From positions 3,852,001 through 3,916,000 of the forward strand of contig BPGD01000001.1 of the NCBI GenBank assembly GCA_026002855.1: a stretch of DNA of 64,000 nucleotides, given 5' to 3'. Below, one piece after another: positions 19,278 to 26,465 of this stretch (position 1 is the stretch's first letter; the number at the start of each line of letters is the position of its first letter). Origin of the DNA: Bryobacteraceae bacterium (GTDB lineage: Bacteria > Acidobacteriota > Terriglobia > Bryobacterales > Bryobacteraceae). A program made the position numbers and the translations under genes. A model generated the notes under the pieces. That model was given only the letters and a program-made list of their open reading frames with translations. It was not told the origin of the DNA and did not search any database.

Positions 19278-20464
19278 CGGGGCACCGCGGCAGCGGTGCC
19301 TGAGGCGGCGTTCCGGTGGTAGATTTTGGGTTTCTCAAGACTCAGATCACCACGAAAGGAACTGACCGCCTCATGAGCACCAGAGAGAAGCTTATCAAGG
19401 CCCGCTTGGGGCTATTGGCCCTGGCCCAGGAACTCGACAACGTCCGCCTGGCCTGCAAGCGTGCCGGCATCAGCAGGAGCCACTGCTACGAAATCAAGGA
19501 AGCTTACGAAAAGTACGGTGCCGAGGGCTTGGCGCCGCAGCCGCGGCGTCGCCCTCGGATGCCCAACCAGACGCCTCCGGAACTCGAACAGCGCATCCTT
19601 GAGATGACCGAGCAATTCCCCACCTACAGCTATGTCCGCATCAGCGGCCAACTCCGCCTCATCGGCGTCGGCGTTTCGCCTTCCACGGTGCGCGCCGTCT
19701 GGCAGCGCCACGGACTCACTCTGCGCATCCACCGCCTGTTCTGGCTGGAGCAAAAGACCGCCGATCGCGGCGGCGTGCTGACCGACCGCCAGATCCGGCT
19801 CATCCAACTCCACCGCCGGCGAACGGTCGATCCCGAACAGCACGTCGAAGCGCCGTATCCAGGCTATTTGCTGTGCCAGGACACCTACTTCGTCGGCACC
19901 ATCAAGGGCGTCGGCAAGATCTACATGCAGAGCGTGGTCGACGCCAATTGCTCGCTGGCGTTCGCCAAGCTGGCGCTGTCGAAGGCGCCGATGACGGCCG
20001 TGGACACGCTCTACGACCGTGTGCTGCCCTTCTGTGAAGAGAGCGGCGTGGCGGTTGAGCACATCCTCACCGATAATGGCAGGGAATACTGTGGGCGCGA
20101 GTTGCAGCATTTCTTTGATCTGTTCCTGGCGCTGAACCAGATCCAGCATCGCCGCACCGAAGTGCGCTCGCCGGAGACCAACGGCTTCTGCGAACGCTTC
20201 CACCGCACGGTGAAGGAGGAGTTCTTCTCGGTGGCCTTCCGCAAGACCCTCTATGAAAGCCTGGACCAGCTCCAGGCCGACCTGGACCGATACCTGGATT
20301 TCTACAACCGCCAGCGAGCCCATCAGGGTTACCGCACGAAGGGAAGGACCCCCTACCAGGCCTTCTCAGATGGTTTGGCTTTGCTGCCTCAGCGGGAGGC
20401 AGCATGAGATAGAATCAACCCACCGGAACGCCTCCCGGTGTCCGGCAATCTCCCGCTGAGTACA
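19251..20464 (+). mobile_element. IS481-family insertion sequence, apparently intact
   Basis: 1214 bp with imperfect inverted ends, TGTACTTAGCGGGAGTTG at 19251 and, from the other side, TGTACTCAGCGGGAGATTG ending at 20464. Further matching follows inside (CGGACACCGG; GGCGTTCCGGTGG). The transposase is intact. I see no clear target duplication (AAG on the left, CCT on the right), so the two flanks may have been joined by a later deletion. The ends supply the reading-frame termini of both neighbouring broken genes. Confidence 0.8.
19373..20407 (+). CDS. IS481-family transposase
   Basis: 344 residues from the ATG at 19373 (AAAGGA about 12 bases upstream). The N-terminal helix-turn-helix is RLACKRAGISRSHCYEIKEA. 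The integrase core has DDE residues in LLCQDTYFVGTI, HILTDNGREYCG and ETNGFCERFHRTVKEEFF. The end is LDFYNRQRAHQGYRTKGRTP. Length and motifs match complete family members and no frame disruption is seen. It is the only clearly intact transposase in the window and so the likeliest to be active. Confidence 0.92.
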   Translation: MSTREKLIKARLGLLALAQELDNVRLACKRAGISRSHCYEIKEAYEKYGAEGLAPQPRRRPRMPNQTPPELEQRILEMTEQFPTYSYVRISGQLRLIGVGVSPSTVRAVWQRHGLTLRIHRLFWLEQKTADRGGVLTDRQIRLIQLHRRRTVDPEQHVEAPYPGYLLCQDTYFVGTIKGVGKIYMQSVVDANCSLAFAKLALSKAPMTAVDTLYDRVLPFCEESGVAVEHILTDNGREYCGRELQHFFDLFLALNQIQHRRTEVRSPETNGFCERFHRTVKEEFFSVAFRKTLYESLDQLQADLDRYLDFYNRQRAHQGYRTKGRTPYQAFSDGLALLPQREAA

Positions 20465-21035
20465 CCTCTTCTTCAGGAGCCGGCTCAACTTGCATCGGAT
20501 CATTTCCCGAGGTCTTCATCGGCAGGCCGGAGCCGGGCGAATCCATCGCGACAATCAATTCCAGCTCCTCGCGCAACTCATCCATCCTGAGTCCCCCACC
20601 CCGGCAAAGCGACAGGCGCTCGAGTCTGTCCCGCAAAGGGTCGCCGGCGGACAGGATCTTGAGGGCCCGTCGGATCTGCTGATGCAGGACCGCAATCCCC
20701 TGCTTGAATTCTCTCCATTGGGCATCCAGCAGATCCGCCTCCAGCTGTTGCCCTTGTGTCTGCCCCAGATCCTCTTCTTCGCTTGCGGTCACAGTTGTGG
20801 CGCCCCGCCCGGTCGTGGCGCGATGTTTCCCCCTTTGCGCTTTCCTGACCCCGGCGGCCTTCGTCGGCCCCTGTTCTGCCGCGTCGACCTGCCCGCCCGT
20901 GTTCACCATCCAGCGCGCTTCGGCCAGCTTCATCAGCCTCTCGGCCACTGCGTCCGCATGCGCGATCTCTGCCAGCAATCGAAGAGCACGTTCCCGCAGC
21001 GCGGTGACTAGCTCGGCTCTATTCGGCACCGACAA
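20415..21035 (-). CDS. Hypothetical protein coupled to the integrase gene, 3' end replaced by IS481
   Basis: 206 residues if started at the TTG at 21035, with GGGAGG 9 bases upstream; a GTG at 21029 is an alternative. Either start overlaps the end of the integrase gene (stop 21019-21021), suggesting translational coupling. The protein is charged and mostly helical: AELVTALRERALRLLAEIAH near the start, an Ala/Gly/Thr-rich middle, then EADLLDAQWREFKQGIAVLH and RMDELREELELIVAMD. The last about 16 residues are read from the IS481 end, so the native C-terminus is lost. I do not recognise a family. It may be an accessory protein of the integrative element. Confidence 0.6.
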   Translation of the reverse strand: MSVPNRAELVTALRERALRLLAEIAHADAVAERLMKLAEARWMVNTGGQVDAAEQGPTKAAGVRKAQRGKHRATTGRGATTVTASEEEDLGQTQGQQLEADLLDAQWREFKQGIAVLHQQIRRALKILSAGDPLRDRLERLSLCRGGGLRMDELREELELIVAMDSPGSGLPMKTSGNDPMQVEPAPEEEVYSAGDCRTPGGVPVG

Positions 21036-22203
21036 GATCTTTATCCTCCCACGAGAGAATGCGCGCATAGGCTTCCGCCACCGCTTCCATCAACGGCCGC
21101 GTCGCCTCCACCAGCAGCGAAGCCGTGATGTAACGCTGGCTGACGTCCGCCATCAGACTGTGCCCCAACGCAATCCGCGCCAGGTCCGGCGTCGCCCCCG
21201 CCTCGGCCAGACGCGTCCGCATCGTGTGTCGAAGATGATGAGCCGATACCACGCCCCGCTTGTCGTCTCTCACCGTCGTGATCGGCTGACCCTCGAGCAC
21301 CGGCGACGGAAATACCCAGCCCTCCGCAGTGGGCGGGCATTGCCGCTTCCATCTTTGCAGGACATCGATCAGCCGCTTGGACGCGGCCACGCTGTAGGAC
21401 CGGCCCCCTTTGGCAACGGCAAACCGGATTACGCCTCGCTCCAGATCCACGTCGTTCCAGCGCAGATACTGCACACTGGCTGCCCGCGCGCCTGTCAGCA
21501 GCAGGGTCAGCCACATCACGCGCTTCATCGGCCGCAGCCGCTCTACGGCCTCCCACCACGACCTCAGCTCATCGTCACTCAAAGCCCAGTCGCGAGGCCT
21601 GGGCGTCGCAATGTCCACGGCCACCGTCGGCGGCGGCGGCAGATCCGTCTGAACACGTGCCGCGTAGCGGTAAACGGCGCGCAACGTCCGGTAGACGCTC
21701 GATGCCGTTGCGACGCCGTGGTGCCGGGCGATCGCGTGGTAGCGGGCTCGAACGTCAGCGCGGCTGTTGCCCAGGTCCTCCAACGTGCGCCCCTTCCAGT
21801 CGCTTAAGTAACGGTCCAGATGCTCCCGATACAGCTTCTGGGTCTTCGGCGCGAGGTTCTTTTCGTTCAGGTACTGGGCCCACGCCGCCTCAAGCGTTAC
21901 GCGGCCGTCTGGCGGCGCGGGCTTCAGGTCGCGCCAGATCTTTTGGGCTTCCCGCCGCGCCTGAGCAAGCGTCATGGTGCCTAGCACCCTCTGGACAAGC
22001 CGGCCATTGACCTTGCGCTGTACCAGATAGCTTTTCGTCTTCGCGCGGCATCGAATGTACAATCCCATCGAGCCCTCAATCCGCCAGGTGCCGCTGTTGT
22101 AGGGAAGCGAGTCGATGGCTGCCTGAGTGGCCCTCACCGTTTTGGCACGACGCCTGTCCGCCGGGTCGGGCATCGTGATGATCTTTGGTCTGGCTTCGCT
22201 CAC
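21019..22203 (-). CDS. Tyrosine recombinase (integrase) of an integrative element
   Basis: 394 residues. The N-terminal half has a DUF4102-like arm-binding region (GLYIRCRAKTKSYLVQRKVN) and a core-binding SAM-like domain (LAPKTQKLYREHLDRYLSDW). The catalytic domain holds Arg240 (LLLTGARAASVQYLRW), Lys265 (VAKGGRSYSV), His322-x-x-Arg325 (AHHLRHTMRTRLAEAG), His348 (ALGHSLMADVSQRY) and Tyr358. All catalytic positions are present. It is 224 bp from a tRNA-Lys 3'-end copy and reads away from it, the usual placement of an island integrase. The reaction is site-specific integration and excision at the tRNA gene. Confidence 0.93.
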   Translation of the reverse strand: MSEARPKIITMPDPADRRRAKTVRATQAAIDSLPYNSGTWRIEGSMGLYIRCRAKTKSYLVQRKVNGRLVQRVLGTMTLAQARREAQKIWRDLKPAPPDGRVTLEAAWAQYLNEKNLAPKTQKLYREHLDRYLSDWKGRTLEDLGNSRADVRARYHAIARHHGVATASSVYRTLRAVYRYAARVQTDLPPPPTVAVDIATPRPRDWALSDDELRSWWEAVERLRPMKRVMWLTLLLTGARAASVQYLRWNDVDLERGVIRFAVAKGGRSYSVAASKRLIDVLQRWKRQCPPTAEGWVFPSPVLEGQPITTVRDDKRGVVSAHHLRHTMRTRLAEAGATPDLARIALGHSLMADVSQRYITASLLVEATRPLMEAVAEAYARILSWEDKDLVGAE

Positions 22204-22296
22204 TTCTCACCTCCTGTTGATGGTCCGCAAATCGAATTCCACTGCAGTTTTGGCCCGGAGCAACTAACTTGAGTTAGCTGCGAGTCAGCGGCGAAA

Positions 22297-22320
22297 CGGG
22301 TCATACTGCGGGTCATACTG
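22297..22320. repeat. Tandem 12-bp direct repeat near the attachment site
   Basis: CGGGTCATACTG occurs twice in immediate succession (22297-22308, 22309-22320), between the integrase start and the tRNA-derived core. The position suits arm-type integrase binding sites. A small palindrome CTAACTTGAGTTAG lies just before it, near 22265-22278. Confidence 0.5.
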
Positions 22321-22427
22321 TTTCTGACATTATCGGCGATTATCGACGAGGAAGCAAGGTGAGCGTAAGTGACAGTACAGAAATATGTTGCAGTTACAGC
22401 TGAGGACAAGCAAGGAGGTCGGTTTAA

Positions 22428-22476
22428 CTGACTTTTAATCAGGTGGTCGCGGGTTCGAGTCCCGCCCGGCTCACCA
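22428..22476 (+). other. 3' half of tRNA-Lys(UUU): attachment-site copy
   Basis: This 49-bp stretch has the anticodon loop CTTTTAA with anticodon TTT (22434-22436), the four inner pairs of the anticodon stem (CTGA/TCAG), a perfect T arm (GCGGG TTCGAGT CCCGC), and the acceptor strand CCGGCTC, A and CCA (22466-22476). Position 22427 already breaks the stem (A against G), and nothing resembling the expected GAGCCGG 5' acceptor or D arm lies upstream. It is thus not a working tRNA gene but the duplicated end left by integration into tRNA-Lys. By its orientation the integrated element lies to the left, with the intact gene beyond the window. Confidence 0.85.
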
Positions 22477-23031
22477 GATTCTTTCATTCCCCTGCGCGCC
22501 GCCTCGAACGCCCTCTCCAGCCCCCAGGCACCCGCCATTTTTCCCACAGGTGCGTCCAAATGAAGATGCCGACTTTTTCACTCCTGGCAGGCTTCCGCGC
22601 GCAACGGATGGAAATTGTTTGAGCGAGGAGCGCGCTCGCGCAGGTGCACCGGCTGAGCCACCGCGCCGGCGGCCGTCGCCAGCTCGAAACAGAACCGCCC
22701 GGGAATGTTCCGGTGCTGCGGGGGACTCAGGTTGCCGCCGCCCATGCACGAGGCGGAAACAGCGCCATTCCGCCACGGCGCTGCCGGACGCGGCGCGTCC
22801 GGAGTGCATGGGCGCCCGCGCCACCGGGCGCGCCCGGGCATCAAGCCGGGCCCGGTCCCATGCGCCTTCGCGCTCCCTGGCACGCGCCCGCAGGCAGAAT
22901 GTACGTCTAAACTTGGATGAATCCAGGCAAATCGAAAAAGGAATCAGGACCGTCCCTGGCACCAGCAGTCCACAGCGACGGACTGGGCTCCAGGAATCAG
23001 CCGCCGGGCGGTTTCCGGCTGGCGGGCGTAC
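22477..23031. other. Intergenic stretch after the island border, no gene seen
   Basis: 555 bases between the tRNA-derived att copy and the terminator of the DksA-like gene. The open frames here are GC-driven (Arg/Ala/Pro rich) with no family likeness. I see no RNA gene. Confidence 0.5.
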
Positions 23032-23060
23032 AAAAAGGGCGCGAGCCGGAACTCGCGCCC
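23032..23060 (-). terminator. Rho-independent terminator of the DksA/TraR-like gene
   Basis: On the minus strand a 9-bp perfect stem (GGGCGCGAG at 23060-23052 pairs with CTCGCGCCC at 23045-23037), with loop TTCCGG, is followed by TTTTT (23036-23032). It lies 31 bases past the gene's stop. Confidence 0.88.
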
Positions 23061-23091
23061 TCTGTGGAAGGAAGACCGGGAGGAGGGAGAA

Positions 23092-23469
23092 TTACGCGAC
23101 CAAGAGCTCCTCGATGGACTCGCCCTCTTCCGCCCGCCGCTTGTCCATGTACTCCTGGCAGGTAATGCAGTACGGCGTCCAGGGCACGGCGTTGAGCCGC
23201 TTGGGACTGATCTCTTCCTCGCAACGCAGACAGATGCCATACGTGCCCTCGGCAATGCGCTGAAGCGCCGCCCGCACGTTACGCAACATCTGGGTCTCGC
23301 GGTCCAGGTTGCGGATGGCCAGCTCGCGCTCGGCCGCATGCTGGACCTCATCGATCGCGTCCGGGGTCTTCTCGATGGCGATTCCTTCGCGCTCCCGAAC
23401 CGCCTGCGACAGTTCGGCCAGCTTCGCCTCCAGAATCTGCTTGTACTTGTTGAGTTCGTTCTTGGTCAT
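23092..23469 (-). CDS. DksA/TraR-type zinc-finger protein
   Basis: 125 residues from the ATG at 23469, chosen for the GAGGGAG site just upstream; a longer frame to 23532 exists. The N-terminal half is a coiled-coil hairpin (ELNKYKQILEAKLAELSQAV). The C-terminal half holds a C4 zinc finger: Cys80 and Cys83 (CLRCEEEI), Cys101 and Cys104 (CITCQEYM). Residues between, with R-I-x-x-G-T-Y-G-I-C, match the family. Such proteins bind the RNA polymerase secondary channel and change initiation at stringent-control promoters. Whether this copy works with ppGpp cannot be told; the coiled-coil tip acidic pair of DksA is not clearly conserved. It is a single-gene unit with its own terminator. Confidence 0.9.
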   Translation of the reverse strand: MTKNELNKYKQILEAKLAELSQAVREREGIAIEKTPDAIDEVQHAAERELAIRNLDRETQMLRNVRAALQRIAEGTYGICLRCEEEISPKRLNAVPWTPYCITCQEYMDKRRAEEGESIEELLVA

Positions 23470-24072
23470 TGTCGTATCTCCCTCTTGCTTTGCTTTCTCC
23501 TTCCCTTCTTCCTCGGTCAGGCCGCTCGGCATCCCAATAGACGTGCAGCAACGTCACAGGTTGCAAAATCTAAGCGGCCCCGGCTCAAAAATCCTCACAT
23601 AAGTAATCCCTAATGGAAACTCACTAGGAATCGTCAGGATTGCCACCCAATGCACCGGGCGCAATCCGACAGGATACCACATTCCAGCAATTACGCTGCC
23701 ACTCTTCGACCCCCGATGCCGTCCTCGGGATTTGGCCAGTGAGTCCCTCTTGGGGCAGCGCCGCAGGCACGCTTGCGCGAGCCCCCGTGTCGGCTGGTGT
23801 CCACCGCCCGCCGACTGCGGCCATCGGTTTTCAAAGATCCGCTGCGCCCAGGGGCGGGGGAGCTTGCGGTGCCGCTGCCCCTCCCGGGCTTCACAGGATA
23901 CTGCACCTTATCGGCAGGTGCAACGAAAATCGTTAGCAGCGTATCCATACAGACGCACTCTTGACAAATTTGTTTCAGCCAATCGGCCCGCCTCTCACAC
24001 AAAGAAAGAATTTAATGCTCTGCCCCTTCGCCCCCGGCCAGGGCGCTCCAGCTTGGCTGCGCGCTCAGCGCC
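23470..24072. other. Intergenic stretch, no gene seen
   Basis: About 600 bases between the DksA-like gene and the end of the GT-C gene. GC falls in places (23560-23640, 23930-24015). A TTGACA near 23963 on the plus strand lacks a matching -10. No frame shows family likeness on either strand. Confidence 0.45.
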
Positions 24073-25938
24073 CTACTCGAGCCCCAGCCGGGTGACAAAC
24101 ACGCCCAATTCGCGCGCATCGCCCGGCGCGCGCGCCGCCGGCCGAACCAGAATCTCGACGTGCATCTCCCGCGCGGCCTCCGGCAACGGGGGTAACGTCA
24201 GCAGCAGGTGAAACGACGGCCCCTGCCTGTCCAGAACCACTTGGCCGAGCTCTCGCCCCTCCACCCGGAAGCGCACTTCAGTCGGCGTCGCCAGCAGGCT
24301 TGTCGGCCGCATTCCGGCCACCCGAAGCCGCCGCCCACGCACGCCTGGCGCTGCCAGCACGGCCACGGCGCTCGGGCCGGTCCAACGGCCGCCGGGCTCG
24401 GCCTCGTACCATCCTCGCGGGAGCCACTGCCCCGCACTGGCCGACGTCAATTCCAATTCAACGGGCGGCAGAGCCCGCCACTCGCCAGGCAGACGATGCA
24501 GGTAGAGCCGCGTGGCTGCGCGCAGGCGCCTGTATGGAGCCTCCCAGACATACGCCACCAACGACCCGCGCGCCGCGGCCTGGCCGATCTCGGCCGGATC
24601 GCACACGGCAGGGGCAATGGGGTCATAGCCTGCGGGAACCGCGATGGTTGTTGCTTCTCTCGGATCCAGGCAGATCCGCTGCCGGAACAGGAGCCGCGAA
24701 TCGAACAATGCCCCCCAGAACAGCTCGTCGTTGACGCCCGTGATCACCAGCAGCCGGCCCGGATGCAGTTGGGTGGCCCGCTCCAGTGCCAGCACAAAAT
24801 GCATCGCCTCGCGGCCCCGAGCATGGCGCCAGTCGGCCATCTGACGATGTGCGCTGCCCGCATAGACGCCATACAGCCCGCACACGGCCAGGGCGGCCGC
24901 CCGCAGCACGGATCCGCGCCGCCAGGCTGCGTCCAGCCCGGTGGCCAGCAGCCAGGCCAGCCCGATGGCCGGTGAGGTCAGATAATAATCCGACACGTGA
25001 TCCCGCAGCGGCAGCACCGGCGCGAGCGTCACCGTAAACCACACCCACCCGAACACGGGCAACGCCTGACGCCTGGCGGCCGCCACGAGCAGCCACACGC
25101 AGGCGGCAACGCCCACCAGCCCGCCCGCAGACGGCCGCGGCAGCCAGGGCAGGGCAGGGGCGCCCATGGAGGGCTCGGCGGCCAGCGCCAGCTTCCAGTA
25201 CCGGAAATACGTCGTCGTCACCATGGACACGTCCCAATGCCGCCCATAGACACCGGACGACGGTTTCGGAATCCACAGGAAGTGGACGCCGGTGAACAAC
25301 AGGCTCGGCAACCACAGCCACCACACCGCCCCCGGCACGCGCCTGCGCTCCAGCCAGCACCAGGCAGCCGCCAGCGCCGGATAAACCACCATGATTTCCA
25401 GCGCGCCCAGCCCCAGTACGAACAGCGCCGCCTGCGCCGCAAACCAGGCGCGCCGCCCCGTCTTCAGCCACTCGAGCAGGCACGCGAACGCTCCGAGCAG
25501 AAAAAACGCACACAGCACCTGGTTGTATGCCGATAGCCAGGCCAGCGGCGTCGCCAGCCCCGGGCTCGCTGCCCAAAAGAGCGGCGCCGCCGCTGCGGCC
25601 AGCCGCGAGCCGCTCACCCGCCACGGGATCCAGCCAAGCAATGCGAGGTTGGCTGCCTGCGTGGCCGCGACCACCAGATGATAAGGCCGGTGGTCGAGCC
25701 CAAACAGCCGTTCCAGGAGCACAAAGAACAGCCGTTCGCTCCACACCCGCACCGTGCCCTGCGCCGCCGGCTCGAACAGCGCCTTCCATAGCCGTTCGGC
25801 CGAATCCACACCCCGCGCCAGCGCCAGCCAGGCGAAATCGTCCTGATGGAACCAGGCGCGCAGCCCGTTCCAGTCGAGCCATCCCATCATCACGAGCGCC
25901 GGCACAACCAGCAGCAGATGGCGCTTTTCGAACCGCAT
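24073..25938 (-). CDS. Polytopic membrane protein, GT-C glycosyltransferase-like, with C-terminal soluble domain
   Basis: 621 residues from the ATG at 25938, which overlaps the upstream lipoprotein stop as TGATG. It begins with a membrane segment (LLLVVPALVMMGWLDW), followed by a first loop with FHQDDFAWLALARG. Paired acidic residues at this position are typical of GT-C enzymes that use lipid-linked sugars. About ten more hydrophobic segments follow to residue 400. The last about 230 residues are soluble and end in a beta-rich domain (GWYEAEPGGRWTGPSAVAVL to PGDARELGVFVTRLGLE). This domain resembles the main domain of the adjacent lipoprotein. The likely role is transfer of sugar to an envelope acceptor; the specific substrate is unknown. 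Confidence 0.7.
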   Translation of the reverse strand: MRFEKRHLLLVVPALVMMGWLDWNGLRAWFHQDDFAWLALARGVDSAERLWKALFEPAAQGTVRVWSERLFFVLLERLFGLDHRPYHLVVAATQAANLALLGWIPWRVSGSRLAAAAAPLFWAASPGLATPLAWLSAYNQVLCAFFLLGAFACLLEWLKTGRRAWFAAQAALFVLGLGALEIMVVYPALAAAWCWLERRRVPGAVWWLWLPSLLFTGVHFLWIPKPSSGVYGRHWDVSMVTTTYFRYWKLALAAEPSMGAPALPWLPRPSAGGLVGVAACVWLLVAAARRQALPVFGWVWFTVTLAPVLPLRDHVSDYYLTSPAIGLAWLLATGLDAAWRRGSVLRAAALAVCGLYGVYAGSAHRQMADWRHARGREAMHFVLALERATQLHPGRLLVITGVNDELFWGALFDSRLLFRQRICLDPREATTIAVPAGYDPIAPAVCDPAEIGQAAARGSLVAYVWEAPYRRLRAATRLYLHRLPGEWRALPPVELELTSASAGQWLPRGWYEAEPGGRWTGPSAVAVLAAPGVRGRRLRVAGMRPTSLLATPTEVRFRVEGRELGQVVLDRQGPSFHLLLTLPPLPEAAREMHVEILVRPAARAPGDARELGVFVTRLGLE

Positions 25939-26465
25939 CAGGAAGCCCCGGCGGGCACGAGACGGAAACGCGTCGGAATCACCCCCAGCCGGCGGGAGTC
26001 GCCGGGCGGTGAAAGAAACCGGTCCAGTGTGAAGTCCACGATCACCGCCTCTTCGCCCAAGGCCTCGGCGGGCACGCCGAACGCCGCCCGGTGCTTGCCC
26101 GGGCCGGGCGCGTGCCAGGGCTCGAGTTCTCGCCCCTCCACGGCCGCCCGAAGCGTCGCGCCCGCCAGCGCCGCGGCGGCCGCCTCCGGAATGACGAACT
26201 CCATCTCCAGCCGGCCGGGCTTGCCCCGCAGGGAGGGCGGCACGGCCAGCGTGATGGTAAACTGCGGCGCCGACCATCGCCACCCCTGCGGCTCCATCGG
26301 ATAAAACCCGTCCAGAAGCTGCCCCTCGTCGGCAGGATTGGTGGCGTCGATCTCCGCCCGCAGCTCGCCCGGCTCTTCCACGGTCAGTTCCGGGTGCGGA
26401 TGGCGCTCCCGCTGGCAGCCGGCGGCGGCCAGCAGCGCGCACAGCAGGATCAGGCCTCCGCGCAT
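25938..26465 (-). CDS. Small lipoprotein sharing a domain with its neighbour
   Basis: 175 residues. The signal sequence MRGGLILLCALLAAAGC has a lipobox with Cys17 as the lipid attachment site. From residue about 53 on, GFYPMEPQGWRWSAPQFTIT, EGRELEPWHAPGPGKHRAAF and PPGDSRRLGVIPTRFRL line up with the C-terminal domain of the adjacent membrane protein. The start overlaps the end of the molybdopterin oxidoreductase gene by 16 bases and the stop overlaps the next start, so the genes are probably cotranscribed. No known family is recognised. It is possibly a sugar- or polymer-binding domain on the membrane surface. Confidence 0.75.
   Translation of the reverse strand: MRGGLILLCALLAAAGCQRERHPHPELTVEEPGELRAEIDATNPADEGQLLDGFYPMEPQGWRWSAPQFTITLAVPPSLRGKPGRLEMEFVIPEAAAAALAGATLRAAVEGRELEPWHAPGPGKHRAAFGVPAEALGEEAVIVDFTLDRFLSPPGDSRRLGVIPTRFRLVPAGAS

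Noticed and set aside
22200-22559. 119-codon frame on the minus strand reading GEPGGTRTRDHLIKSQ
   Set aside because: This is the well-known false protein made by reading the antisense of a tRNA 3' half; the DNA is the tRNA-Lys att copy.
22550-23263. 237-codon plus-strand frame after the island border
   Set aside because: Arg/Ala/Pro-rich, runs antisense into the DksA-like gene and its terminator, with no ribosome site or motif.
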